From: Oscillospiraceae bacterium
GTDB lineage: Bacteria > Bacillota_A > Clostridia > Oscillospirales > JAAYXM01
Assembly (NCBI GenBank): GCA_017532355.1
Contig: JAFXJK010000067.1
Span: 1-20,930, forward strand
Reading direction: 5' to 3'
DNA length: 20,930 bases
How positions within the stretch are numbered: the first letter of the stretch is position 1; every line of letters starts with the position of its first letter. The position numbers were made by a program, and so were the translations under genes. Under the pieces are notes generated by a model. The model was not told the DNA's origin. It worked only from the letters and a program-made list of their open reading frames with translations, and did no database searches. Positions 1 through 7,570 of the stretch are shown piece after piece.

Positions 1-234
1 CTCACCCTTGAGCATTTCCGGGATTCCTACAAGGAATACAGCAATTGCACTTCCTATAATGAACATTATTCCGCCCATCGTCGGCGTCCCCTGTTTATCC
101 ATGTGCCACTTCGGGCCTATCTCAAGAATCTTCTGACCGAACTTGAGCTTTCGGAGATATGGAATAAGGAGTTTCCCGAAAAAGTATGTTACTACAAAAG
201 CGATTACTGCCGACGCAATGTATTCAATAAGCAT
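1..234 (-). CDS. mraY: Phospho-N-acetylmuramoyl-pentapeptide transferase MraY (N-terminal part, cut by window edge)
   Basis: Only the first 78 codons are present; the gene continues beyond the left edge. MraY is an integral membrane enzyme that transfers phospho-MurNAc-pentapeptide from UDP to undecaprenyl phosphate, giving lipid I. The visible part starts MLIEYIASAV with a first membrane segment (about residues 3-20). It then has the family's cytoplasmic loop: FGQKILEIGPKWHMDKQGTP followed by TMGGIMFI, which is close to the conserved GPxxHxxKxGTPTMGG signature. A second hydrophobic stretch follows. The ATG lies 2 bp after the murF stop, with AAAGGG in the end of murF as ribosome binding site, so the two genes are probably translationally coupled. 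This is the usual position of mraY after murF in the dcw cluster. Identification is firm; full length cannot be judged. Confidence 0.95.
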   Translation of the reverse strand, partial: MLIEYIASAVIAFVVTYFFGKLLIPYLRKLKFGQKILEIGPKWHMDKQGTPTMGGIMFIIGSAIAVFLVGIPEMLKGE

Positions 235-236
235 TT

Positions 237-1583
237 TTATTCCCTTTCTTCCTGCAGAGACTCTATTACCTGCCACATCTTTGTGCCGTAGCTTCCTTTA
301 ACGAGTATCGCATCGCCCTCACTCATCTGCTCCGAGAGAGCTTTTGCAAGCTCCTGCTTGTCAGGAAATACGCATACTTTCTCTCCTGCACCTTCCCGAT
401 AACTCTCCGCAAACTTTCCCGTGACCATAACGATGTCCGCACACTCCGCAGCGTATGCTCCGACCTGTCTGTGAAGCTCGCCTGCATTTTCACCAAGCTC
501 AAGCATATCACCCATTATGCAAAGCTTCTTGCCTTTACACTTAAGATCTCGCAGAAGTGAAATCGAAGCTCTCATTGAATCCGGATTTGCATTATAGCAA
601 TCGCGTATCAGGGTGCATCCTCCTATCTCTATGACGTCCTGGCGCATACCCGTGTTCCTGAATTTGGAAAGTCCGCGCGCAATAGCCGAATCCTCCATAC
701 CGAACACGCGACCTACGGCGATTGCCGACGCCGCGTCACGGATGTTGTGGATTCCTCCGCAGGGAAGAGTGAAAATAACGTCGCTTCCCTTAACCTCAAA
801 TCGAGCCTCGTACGCTCCGTTTTCGAGAACATTTACAAGAACGTCGCACTCTTGGTTTTCTATACCGAACCACACTGTTTTGTGCGTGATTTTATCGCGC
901 ATTCCCCAGAGCAGAGGGTCATCACCGTTGAGTATCGCCGTACCGTCTTCCTTAAGTCCTTTGAGAATTTCTATCTTTTCACGGAGAACTCCCTCTTTTG
1001 AGCCGAACGCTTCAAGATGGCTCTCCCCGATTGCAGTTATAACAGCTGCATCGGGGTTCGCTATCTTTGCAAGTGGGAGAATCTCTCCGAAATGGTTTGT
1101 TCCAATCTCAAGCACTGCCGCCTCGTAAGTTTCATCCATACCGAAAACAGTGAGCGGAAGTCCGATGTTGTTATTGAAATTACCCTGTGTTTTGTGTGTT
1201 GCAAAGCTCTCAGCAAGCACCGCCGCACACATTTCCTTTGTCGTTGTCTTCCCGACACTTCCCGTTATGCATACACGTTTTGCAGGGAGTGTCTGTAAAT
1301 AACTCTTTGCTATTTCGCCAAGTGCTATGACCGTATCGCGAACTACAATCTGCGCAGCTGATGTGCCCTCTATCTTCTCCGAAACAAGGAGGGCCACAGC
1401 GCCGTTTTCTACAGCTTTTGCCGCGAAGCTGTGACCGTCAAAGTTCTCGCCACGAATTGCGACAAACATCTCTCCGCCCTTCACCTCGCGGTTATCACGC
1501 GAAACGCCGCAGAACGAAACATCTTCTCCTATAAGCTTGCCACCGCATACAGAAGCAGCGTATGACGCTTTCATCATTTTCAT
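237..1583 (-). CDS. murF: UDP-N-acetylmuramoyl-tripeptide--D-alanyl-D-alanine ligase MurF
   Basis: 448 residues, a normal MurF length. It is a cytoplasmic ATP-dependent ligase that adds D-Ala-D-Ala to UDP-MurNAc-tripeptide, the last soluble step of peptidoglycan precursor synthesis. The N-terminal substrate domain holds SRDNREVKGGEMFVAIRGEN, typical of Mur ligases. The ATP-binding P-loop is GSVGKTTTK (residues 108-116), and the MurF-type central segment has TQGNFNNNIGLPLT followed by EIGTNHFGEI. The C-terminal domain has DCYNANPDSM and LGE(N)AGELH, both MurF hallmarks. The ATG overlaps the murE stop codon by 4 bp (ATGA), and GGGAG upstream is the likely ribosome binding site. An ATG at codon 4 is a possible alternative start. 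mraY follows after 2 bp. Confidence 0.96.
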   Translation of the reverse strand: MKMMKASYAASVCGGKLIGEDVSFCGVSRDNREVKGGEMFVAIRGENFDGHSFAAKAVENGAVALLVSEKIEGTSAAQIVVRDTVIALGEIAKSYLQTLPAKRVCITGSVGKTTTKEMCAAVLAESFATHKTQGNFNNNIGLPLTVFGMDETYEAAVLEIGTNHFGEILPLAKIANPDAAVITAIGESHLEAFGSKEGVLREKIEILKGLKEDGTAILNGDDPLLWGMRDKITHKTVWFGIENQECDVLVNVLENGAYEARFEVKGSDVIFTLPCGGIHNIRDAASAIAVGRVFGMEDSAIARGLSKFRNTGMRQDVIEIGGCTLIRDCYNANPDSMRASISLLRDLKCKGKKLCIMGDMLELGENAGELHRQVGAYAAECADIVMVTGKFAESYREGAGEKVCVFPDKQELAKALSEQMSEGDAILVKGSYGTKMWQVIESLQEERE

Positions 1584-3028
1584 ATTTTTTCTCCCGAAAG
1601 ATGGTCTTTTACAATTTCTCTCTCATCCATGTGATGCTTTATATGGTTTATTTCCTGATACGTTTCATGACCCTTGCCTGCGAGAAGAACCGTATCTCCG
1701 CATTCCGCAATATCGAGCGCATGGCATATCGCCTCGCGTCTGTCGGCAATTCTTATGAAATCGTCCCTCACCTCTAAAATACCGGGGACGATATCGTCAA
1801 TTATCGCCTCGGGTTCTTCGCATCGCGGATTGTCCGATGTTACAATAACAACATCCGCAAGGCTCGCCGCAATCTTTCCCATTTTCGGACGCTTTGTCCT
1901 GTCGCGGTCACCACCGCAACCAAAAACAACAATAACGCGTCCATTTGTCGTTCTCTTTACGGTTGTAAGGATATTTTCAAGGCCGTCAGGCGAATGAGCA
2001 TAGTCTATCATGACCGTATAGTCCGTATCTGTCGGCACAACCTCTGCCCTGCCCTTTACCCCCGATACGTCCGCAAGGGATTTGCAGATATCCTCAAGCG
2101 AAAGTCCGCACTCGATAAGCACGCTTATCGCGCACATCGCATTGTAAACAGAGAAATCACCCGGGATTCCGAGCTCAACGCGCGCAATTTTGTCGATTCC
2201 GACAAAAGCAAAATTAACGGATGCCGGAGCGTAATTTATGCTCTTTGCCACATAGCTTGCCGTGCTGCTTTTTGTCGAATATGTAACGACCTTGCACCCT
2301 GCTTTTTCCGCAATACGGTGACCGGCCTCGTCGTCGTAGTTTATCACGCCCGTCTCCGAGACCTCAAAGAGCTTTGCCTTTGCCTTTTCGTAATTTTCCA
2401 TAGTCTTGTGGAAATCAAGGTGATCCTGCGTGAGATTCGTAAACGCACCTACAAAGAACTCTATTCCGCAAACTCGCGAAAGCTCAAGCGAGTGTGATGA
2501 GACCTCCATAATTACATACTCGCACTGTGCGTCGCGCATTTTCGCAAAAAGCTTCCAGAGCGCGTTTGACTCAGGCGTTGTGCGCTCAGTCTCAAGAACC
2601 TCGTCACCTATCATATTCTGATTTGTGCCGATAAGTCCGCATTTGTGCCCTGCCTTCTCAAGGCAGTGTTTTATGAGATATGTAACCGTTGTCTTTCCGT
2701 TTGTGCCGGTAACTCCGATTACCTTCATATTCTTTGTCGGATTACCATAGAAATTCTTTGCTGAAAGTGCAAGGGCACGCCTTGCATCACGGACGAGAAT
2801 GCGCGACTTTGTCGCGTATTTTTTGTTGTCCGTTATTACAGCCGTCGCGCCGTTTTCGCACGCTTTTCCGATATATTTATTTCCGTCGGTCTCGAAACCT
2901 CGGATTGCAACAAACAGTCCATTTTCCAAAACCGCACGGGAATCGCACTCCACGCCCGCAATATCTATATCCAAATCCACTTCCGCCGAAATAATATCAA
3001 CGCCCTGCAATACATCGCGAAGCTTCAT
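1580..3028 (-). CDS. murE: UDP-N-acetylmuramoyl-tripeptide synthetase MurE (probably meso-diaminopimelate adding)
   Basis: 482 residues from the chosen ATG. MurE adds the third amino acid to UDP-MurNAc-L-Ala-D-Glu in the cytoplasm. Visible signatures are the N-terminal CDSRAVLENGLFVAIRG, the P-loop GVTGTNGKTT (105-114), TTPESNALWK, EVSSHSLELSR, and the C-terminal domain with DYAHSPDGLENIL and GCGGDRDRTKRPKMG. The amino-acid-specifying motif is DNPR (399-402), which in this family goes with meso-diaminopimelate rather than lysine, so the wall is predicted to be DAP type (known family rule, not tested here). The frame stays open 19 codons further upstream into the PBP gene. I chose the ATG at 3028 because AAAGGAG lies 6 bp before it and the protein then starts MKLRDVL, as MurE proteins do. 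It overlaps murF by 4 bp. Confidence 0.95.
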   Translation of the reverse strand: MKLRDVLQGVDIISAEVDLDIDIAGVECDSRAVLENGLFVAIRGFETDGNKYIGKACENGATAVITDNKKYATKSRILVRDARRALALSAKNFYGNPTKNMKVIGVTGTNGKTTVTYLIKHCLEKAGHKCGLIGTNQNMIGDEVLETERTTPESNALWKLFAKMRDAQCEYVIMEVSSHSLELSRVCGIEFFVGAFTNLTQDHLDFHKTMENYEKAKAKLFEVSETGVINYDDEAGHRIAEKAGCKVVTYSTKSSTASYVAKSINYAPASVNFAFVGIDKIARVELGIPGDFSVYNAMCAISVLIECGLSLEDICKSLADVSGVKGRAEVVPTDTDYTVMIDYAHSPDGLENILTTVKRTTNGRVIVVFGCGGDRDRTKRPKMGKIAASLADVVIVTSDNPRCEEPEAIIDDIVPGILEVRDDFIRIADRREAICHALDIAECGDTVLLAGKGHETYQEINHIKHHMDEREIVKDHLSGEKI

Positions 3029-3059
3029 GCCTTTCTCCTTTCCCGTATCCTTTTTGACA

Positions 3060-5321
3060 CTATCCCGAGATTCCCTCGGAAACACCGTTTACATCATAGA
3101 ACTCGACCTCGACAACAGTTCCCTTCTTGAGCTTTGTTCCCTCAGGGTACTGCTGCTTGGTTGCGCCGACGCTTCCGGAACGTTTATCCACAGCTCCGTT
3201 TGCTTTCATATACAAACCTGCGTTTGTCAATGTCTTATTTGCCGATTCAGGACTCATACCGATTACATTCGGCATCGTGACCTGTTCTCCTTCAGCCTTT
3301 CCGCCCATATACACAACTATCGTTGAGTTGTTCGGAATCTTCGAACCTTCTGCAGGAAGCTGATCCGTTGCGATATTGCCGTCACCAACTGTCTTTATAG
3401 TGAACGATGAATAATTTCTGTTTGAGCTGAGAAGCTTGTTAACGCTCTCAGTAGTTCCTCCTATGAGGTTCGGCATAGTTACGATAGAGCCTATGAGCTC
3501 GTCTGCCGTATATGTCGGCTCGAAACCGAGATACGGAAGAATTTCAGCAAACACCTTTCCTGCAACCGGAGCCGCAAGCTGACTTCCTTCAAGGTATATT
3601 CCGCGAGGAGTATCAAGCATTACAAGTATCGCAATCTCCGGGTCCTCCATAGGAGCTACACCAAAGAAGGATGCAATATATTTCTTTCCTTCTTCAACCG
3701 TGTACTCGTCAACCTTTTCCGAAGTACCCGTCTTTCCTCCGATACGGTATCCTGAAACGCGGGCATTCTTACCGGTTCCCGTTGCAACGGTTTCTTCGAT
3801 TGACTTATTTATAAAGTCTGATGTTTTTTCCGAAATAATCTGACGGGCAATCTCCGGTTCATTTTTCGAAATAACAATCTTGTTGTCATCAACAATTTCT
3901 TTTACCAGATGAGGCTTCATCAGCTTGCCGTCGTTTACGACAGCTCCGACAGCGCATACCATCTGCATCGGAGTGACCTTAAATGTCTGTCCGAATGATG
4001 CAACCGCGAGGCTTACTTTATTCTTCGGATTCTTGAAATCCTTTTCATTGAAGAAGTATCCGCTCGCTTCTCCGACGAGGTCAACCCCCGTCTTGTCAAG
4101 AAGACCGAACGCGTCACAGTAGTCGTAGAATTTCTCGTTTCCGACATTCTCGACTATGGCCATAAGAGCACAGTTGCAGGACTTTTCAAGTGCCTGTGAA
4201 AGATTAACGTCACCGTGGCCCGTTCTCTTCCAGCAGTGAATCAAGCGGTCTGCAACCCTTGTCGCACCTGTGCATTTAAACTGAGAGTTTTCGTTTACAA
4301 CGCCCTCTTCATATCCCATTGCTACCGTAAGGATTTTAAAAACAGAACCCGGCTCGTATGCATCGGAAATAAACTTATTTCTCCAGGATGCCTGAAGCTC
4401 ATTTGACCTTACCTTGCTTTTCTCTTCCTCCGAGGCTTCTTCAATCCTCTTTATTGCTTCAGGGTCAACAATTTCAAACGGCGCATTCAGGTCAAAATCG
4501 CCCATCGTCGCCATCGCGAGGATTTCACCTGTCTTTATGTTGTAAACAATACCTGCGCCGCGGTTTTCGATTTTTCCGTCAACTACCGCCGTGTAAAGGT
4601 GGTTTTCAAGCACCTGCTGAATCGTTTCATCAATCGTAAGAACTACGTTTTGGCCGTTCTGCGCGTCATAGTATTCTTCATACTGAAACGACATCGCAGT
4701 TCCGCGCGCATTCTTTGCAGCAATAACGCGTCCCGGCATTCCCTTCAGGACAGTTTCATATTTCATCTCAATTCCCGAAAGGCCCGAATTATCGTCACCG
4801 CAGAAACCGATGACCTGCGAAGCAAAGCTTCCGTACGGATAATAACGCCGTGTATCCTCGGCAAGATGTATTCCCGACACCTTATTCTCCTTTATTGCTT
4901 CGCGGAGACGCGTTGCCTCTTCGATTCCTATTTTCTTTTTAATTACCTGATAATAGCTCTTTTTATTCTTTGTTTTATCCAGAATACTGTCATATTCAAG
5001 TTCAAGGGTTTCAGAGAGCACCTTTGCAACAAGACGGCATTCCTCCTCATCCTCCATTTCGGCAGGAGAGATAAAGACCGTCTCCGCAGATGCGCTTACT
5101 GCAATTTCTTTCATATTACGGTCATAGATTACGCCGCGTTTCGGGGTAATGACCGTATCACGTGTCTGCTGTTCTATCGCTCTCGCCTGATACTTTTTAT
5201 AGTCAATAAGCTGAGTTTTTACAAGCGCGCCTGCAAGCGGAAGAAAACCTACAACAACGCAAAGGCACATACAAATAATGATTCTTTTGAGTATTTTATT
5301 TGACGGTCCTTTCCTTGCCAT
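3060..5321 (-). CDS. Class B penicillin-binding protein with two PASTA domains (FtsI/PBP2B/SpoVD family)
   Basis: 753 residues. It is a membrane-anchored transpeptidase that cross-links peptidoglycan at the septum or, if it is the SpoVD type, in the spore cortex. It has a short basic N terminus, one membrane segment (about 12-33), a PBP dimerisation domain with RGVIYDRN (62-69), then the transpeptidase domain with all three active-site motifs: SVFK (catalytic Ser326, Lys329), SCN (381-383) and KTG (530-532). Two PASTA repeats follow (about 613-673 and 681-742, each opening with a TMPN motif). Two PASTA domains and the place between ftsL and murE fit B. subtilis PBP2B as well as SpoVD. Only one class B PBP gene lies in this cluster, so I leave the symbol empty. 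The ATG has GGGGAGG 8 bp upstream. A 106-bp gap separates it from ftsL, unusually long for this operon. Confidence 0.93.
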   Translation of the reverse strand: MARKGPSNKILKRIIICMCLCVVVGFLPLAGALVKTQLIDYKKYQARAIEQQTRDTVITPKRGVIYDRNMKEIAVSASAETVFISPAEMEDEEECRLVAKVLSETLELEYDSILDKTKNKKSYYQVIKKKIGIEEATRLREAIKENKVSGIHLAEDTRRYYPYGSFASQVIGFCGDDNSGLSGIEMKYETVLKGMPGRVIAAKNARGTAMSFQYEEYYDAQNGQNVVLTIDETIQQVLENHLYTAVVDGKIENRGAGIVYNIKTGEILAMATMGDFDLNAPFEIVDPEAIKRIEEASEEEKSKVRSNELQASWRNKFISDAYEPGSVFKILTVAMGYEEGVVNENSQFKCTGATRVADRLIHCWKRTGHGDVNLSQALEKSCNCALMAIVENVGNEKFYDYCDAFGLLDKTGVDLVGEASGYFFNEKDFKNPKNKVSLAVASFGQTFKVTPMQMVCAVGAVVNDGKLMKPHLVKEIVDDNKIVISKNEPEIARQIISEKTSDFINKSIEETVATGTGKNARVSGYRIGGKTGTSEKVDEYTVEEGKKYIASFFGVAPMEDPEIAILVMLDTPRGIYLEGSQLAAPVAGKVFAEILPYLGFEPTYTADELIGSIVTMPNLIGGTTESVNKLLSSNRNYSSFTIKTVGDGNIATDQLPAEGSKIPNNSTIVVYMGGKAEGEQVTMPNVIGMSPESANKTLTNAGLYMKANGAVDKRSGSVGATKQQYPEGTKLKKGTVVEVEFYDVNGVSEGISG

Positions 5322-5427
5322 TTTGTAATCCTCCCCGATTATAGTAACAATGCGGAGAATGTGATAACAAACTCCGCTAAACTTTCTGTCTGTAATTTAT
5401 ACTCTTCAGACACTCACAATATTCCCT

Positions 5428-5913
5428 TTAGTTCATAAACTCGACAACAGTGGAAAAGCCTTTTATAAGACCTGTTACAATCTTCGGAGTCTCTCTCTTT
5501 TCCTCTGTACCGTATTCAAACTTATCGCCGCCGGACGTAGTTACATAAGTAATCTGCGACTTGTCAACCTTGCTCATTCCGAGCTTCGTGGTTGCCCAAT
5601 CACGCACCTGGAGGGCTCCCATGCGCTGATTGCGCTCAATCTCAAGCATCTGGACTTCCTCACGGAGATTTTCTACCTCTTCGCGAGTCCTCCTGTTTTT
5701 CTCCGATGCCTCAGTCACGCTTACATAAGAAAACAAAAGCGCAGTAAGCATAACAAAAACTATAAGCGCACTCAAGACAGAAAAACCGCTGATATGTACG
5801 CGAGTCTTCTGCTTCGTCTTCTTGGTTGCAACGGCCGCCTTTTTTCCGGTCTCGGCTGTTCTGTCAAATCTCGAAAAGTCGTATGTAGCTGTTTTTTCAA
5901 TAACTGCCTGCAT
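5428..5913 (-). CDS. ftsL: FtsL-like septum formation protein
   Basis: 161 residues, small bitopic membrane protein. The N-terminal cytoplasmic part (1-40) is rich in Lys and Thr. One membrane segment (about 42-63) is followed by a predicted coiled coil (about 68-97, rich in Glu and Arg with heptad-like Val/Leu/Met spacing). Then comes RDWATTKLGMSKVDKSQITY, which resembles the conserved A-x-x-x-L-G-M region of FtsL/DivIC proteins. FtsL partners with DivIC/FtsB and the septal PBP at the division site. The sequence is poorly conserved, so the name rests on topology, the short C-terminal motif and position between rsmH and the PBP. The C-terminal 30 residues (Gly/Lys/Glu rich, ending VVEFMN) are an extension whose role I cannot tell. 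AAAGGA lies 8 bp before the ATG. Confidence 0.82.
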   Translation of the reverse strand: MQAVIEKTATYDFSRFDRTAETGKKAAVATKKTKQKTRVHISGFSVLSALIVFVMLTALLFSYVSVTEASEKNRRTREEVENLREEVQMLEIERNQRMGALQVRDWATTKLGMSKVDKSQITYVTTSGGDKFEYGTEEKRETPKIVTGLIKGFSTVVEFMN

Positions 5914-5936
5914 TTTTCTTTTCCTTTCGTCACAAA

Positions 5937-6857
5937 TTACAACCGCTCGGCCACGCGAACCTTTGCCGAACGAGAGCGCGGATTCTTATCAATTTCTTCT
6001 TTTGTCGGTAGATACGGCTTTGACGACACAACGTGAAGCGTCGGTTTCTTGCCGCAAACACAAACGGGAATTTCAGGAGGACACGTGCACGGATTCTCCG
6101 CTTTGCGGAATGCGTGTTTAACAAGTCTGTCCTCGAGCGAATGGAAGGTTATTATAACCGCCCTGCCGCCACTTTTGAGCATATCCGGAAGCTTGTCAAG
6201 AAAAGCTTCTATCTCACCAAGCTCATCATTTACCGCTATACGGATACCCTGGAACGTGCGCTTTGCCGGGTGCTGCTTTTCACGAAGCGCAGGAGCCGGC
6301 ATTGCCGATTTGATAATATCCACAAGCTGCAAAGTTGAGCTGATTTCTCTTTTCTCTCTTTCCCGCACAATAGCTGATGCAATCTTCCCTGCGTATCTCT
6401 CCTCGCCATATTCGGAGATGATACGACGGAGCTCCTCAAAACTCCAGGTGTTTACAACACCGTGTGCAGAAAGGCTTTGACTTCGGTCCATCCTCATATC
6501 AAGCGGGCCGTCTGCCATATACGAAAATCCTCTTTCGGATTCATCAAGCTGAGGGGACGAAACACCGAGGTCAAGAAGTATCCCGTCCGCTTTCTCACAT
6601 ACCAATTCAGGTATGTTACAAAAATCGCCTTTTATAAATTGAACGTTACTAAACTCTGAAAAGGTTTCACGCCCGTATTCAATCGCCGTTTCATCACGGT
6701 CTATGCAGATAAGCTTTCCCGACGGCGAGAGACGCTTTGCAATCTCTCTTGAATGACCGCCGCGCCCGAAGGTTCCGTCAATATACGTACCGTCCGGCTT
6801 TATCCGAAGGTTTTCTATACATTCGGACAGCATGACCGGAAAATGAAGCTCTGCCAT
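5937..6857 (-). CDS. rsmH: 16S rRNA (cytosine(1402)-N(4))-methyltransferase RsmH (MraW)
   Basis: 306 residues, normal for RsmH. It methylates N4 of C1402 in the 16S rRNA decoding centre using S-adenosylmethionine. Signatures: HFPVML (5-10), the SAM-binding glycine motif DGTFGRGGHS (27-36), GILLDLGVSSPQLDESERGF with the following DGPLDMRMD, FQGIRIAVNDELGEIE, and the C-terminal FHSLEDRLVKHAFR and PSRSAKVR-like RSRSAKVRVAERL. The ATG lies 2 bp after the mraZ stop. No strong ribosome binding site is visible (only GAAGAG about 13 bp upstream), so initiation probably depends on coupling to mraZ translation. It is the second gene of the dcw operon, as in most Firmicutes. Confidence 0.97.
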   Translation of the reverse strand: MAELHFPVMLSECIENLRIKPDGTYIDGTFGRGGHSREIAKRLSPSGKLICIDRDETAIEYGRETFSEFSNVQFIKGDFCNIPELVCEKADGILLDLGVSSPQLDESERGFSYMADGPLDMRMDRSQSLSAHGVVNTWSFEELRRIISEYGEERYAGKIASAIVREREKREISSTLQLVDIIKSAMPAPALREKQHPAKRTFQGIRIAVNDELGEIEAFLDKLPDMLKSGGRAVIITFHSLEDRLVKHAFRKAENPCTCPPEIPVCVCGKKPTLHVVSSKPYLPTKEEIDKNPRSRSAKVRVAERL

Positions 6858-6859
6858 AG

Positions 6860-7270
6860 CTATATACCAAGCTCTTCCATAAGCTCGCTTGCAGACTCAG
6901 GTGTAACAATTCCGCTTTCCCAAGCCTCTGCATCCCAGATTTCAAGGTGGTCTATCATACCGACAACTACGATATTCTTGTCAAGACCTGCATACGAGCG
7001 AAGCTTCTGCGGAACAAGGATTCTGCCCTGGCCGTCAAGCTCCATATCCTGGGACGAGCCTACAAAGAAACGAAGAAGCGGTGTTGACTTACTTGTAGGA
7101 TACGATTTGAGCTTTTCTTCAAACGCTTCCCAATCTGCAGTCGGATACGCAACAAGGCACTTGTTGACGCTTTTTGTGAGCACGAATCTGCATCCAAGCT
7201 CAGCACGGAACTTCGACGGAACAAACATTCTTCCCTTTTCGTCTATAACGTGTTCAAACTCACCACGCAC
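6860..7270 (-). CDS. mraZ: Transcriptional regulator / nucleoid protein MraZ
   Basis: 136 residues from the chosen GTG. MraZ has two AbrB/SpoVT-like swapped-hairpin repeats and binds direct repeats in its own promoter region to control the dcw operon. Both repeats are visible: DEKGRMFVPSKFR (10-22) and LDGQGRILVPQKLR (78-91), each with the conserved D-x-x-GR-x-x-x-P pattern. The frame allows a GTG four codons upstream (7282). I prefer the GTG at 7270 because AGGTGA (7284-7279) lies 8 bp before it and the protein then starts MRGEFEHVID, aligning with the usual M-x-x-GEYxHxxD start of MraZ. The 7282 start would have its ribosome binding site too close. It is the first gene of the operon, behind the promoter at 7327-7355 and GTGGTG repeats that may be its own operator. 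Confidence 0.94.
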   Translation of the reverse strand: MRGEFEHVIDEKGRMFVPSKFRAELGCRFVLTKSVNKCLVAYPTADWEAFEEKLKSYPTSKSTPLLRFFVGSSQDMELDGQGRILVPQKLRSYAGLDKNIVVVGMIDHLEIWDAEAWESGIVTPESASELMEELGI

Positions 7271-7279
7271 GGGCCTTGT

Positions 7280-7316
7280 CACCTACCTTTCACCACTTTG
7301 AGGGTTTCTCCACCAC
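7280..7316 (-). promoter_or_regulatory. Probable MraZ box: GTGGTG repeats in 10-bp register upstream of mraZ
   Basis: On the mraZ-coding strand GTGGTG occurs at 7316-7311 and again at 7296-7291 (20 bp apart), followed 10 bp later by the related GTAGGTG at 7286-7280. They lie between the predicted transcription start (about 7320) and the mraZ start codon. MraZ is known to bind short direct repeats with 10-bp periodicity in this position (TGGGN repeats in E. coli, AAAGTG-type repeats in Mycoplasma), and CAAAGTGG here resembles the latter. The decamer between the first two copies does not match. The last repeat overlaps the mraZ ribosome binding site, so a bound protein could also affect translation. 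Binding itself is inference. Confidence 0.6.
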
Positions 7317-7326
7317 TCGTAGTTTT

Positions 7327-7355
7327 ATTATAAACTTTTTGTTTGAAAAAATCAA
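7327..7355 (-). promoter_or_regulatory. Promoter of the dcw operon (mraZ promoter)
   Basis: On the minus strand there is TTGATT (7355-7350), a 17-bp spacer and a perfect TATAAT (7332-7327). This fits a housekeeping sigma-A promoter, with transcription expected to start near 7320, about 50 nt before the mraZ start codon. Confidence 0.8.
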
Positions 7356-7409
7356 TAGTTTTTTTAAAGTTTTATTACATTTTTTTCGATTTTTTTGTAA
7401 CGGAATCGA

Positions 7410-7439
7410 AATATAACTTCCAAATTGCGAAATTGACAA
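7410..7439 (-). promoter_or_regulatory. Possible second, upstream promoter toward mraZ
   Basis: TTGTCA (7439-7434), an 18-bp spacer and TATATT (7415-7410) on the minus strand resemble a sigma-A promoter. It is weaker than the proximal one, and the region is AT-rich, so a chance match is possible. Confidence 0.4.
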
Positions 7440-7446
7440 AAAACTC

Positions 7447-7490
7447 GCACCAGCTTCGCCCGTTTTTACTTTGTGGTGCAAAGTGGTGCA
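7447..7490 (+). repeat. 10-bp direct repeats (GTGGTGCAA) with an inverted TGGTGC copy, possible second MraZ-type operator
   Basis: The plus strand reads TTGTGGTGCA then AAGTGGTGCA at 7471-7490, two near-identical decamers head to tail; GTGGTGCAA occurs exactly twice, 10 bp apart. An inverted copy of TGGTGC lies at 7447-7452. The core GTGGTG is the same as in the repeats before mraZ but on the opposite strand, facing the alarmone synthetase gene and lying just upstream of its likely promoter. Whether MraZ or another protein binds here is inference. Confidence 0.55.
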
Positions 7491-7512
7491 ATATTGTTTA
7501 CAAAATATTTAT

Positions 7513-7541
7513 TTGACTTTATCTCTCAATAGTGTTACTTT
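7513..7541 (+). promoter_or_regulatory. Likely promoter of the alarmone synthetase gene
   Basis: TTGACT (7513-7518), a 17-bp spacer and TACTTT (7536-7541), preceded by TGT as an extended -10 element. The -35 is good, the -10 is weak. Transcription would start around 7548, leaving a short leader before the ATG at 7571. Confidence 0.5.
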
Positions 7542-7570
7542 AATCTTACAAAGACAATCGGAGGTCTGAC

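Noticed and set aside
3029..3085. Longer murE start, 19 codons upstream at 3085.
   Set aside because: It would overlap the PBP gene, lacks a ribosome binding site, and the extra residues do not look like a MurE N terminus, whereas the ATG at 3028 has AAAGGAG at good distance.
4599..5303. A 234-codon open frame on the plus strand opposite the PBP gene.
   Set aside because: It is a shadow of the PBP frame: cysteine/arginine/phenylalanine-rich, no recognisable domain and antisense to a gene with complete catalytic motifs.
5338..5343. A perfect TATAAT on the minus strand just before the PBP gene, as a promoter.
   Set aside because: No acceptable -35 lies 16-18 bp upstream, and transcription would start around 5331, inside the ribosome binding site (5330-5336).
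7290..7481. A 62-codon minus-strand open frame in the mraZ upstream region.
   Set aside because: It covers the promoter and repeats, is Lys/Ile/Phe-rich from AT-rich DNA and has no convincing ribosome binding site.
7283..7570. The tandem GTGGTGCAA decamers as a small CRISPR array or replication-origin iterons.
   Set aside because: There are only two head-to-tail copies without spacers, no cas or replication genes nearby, and promoter context explains them better.
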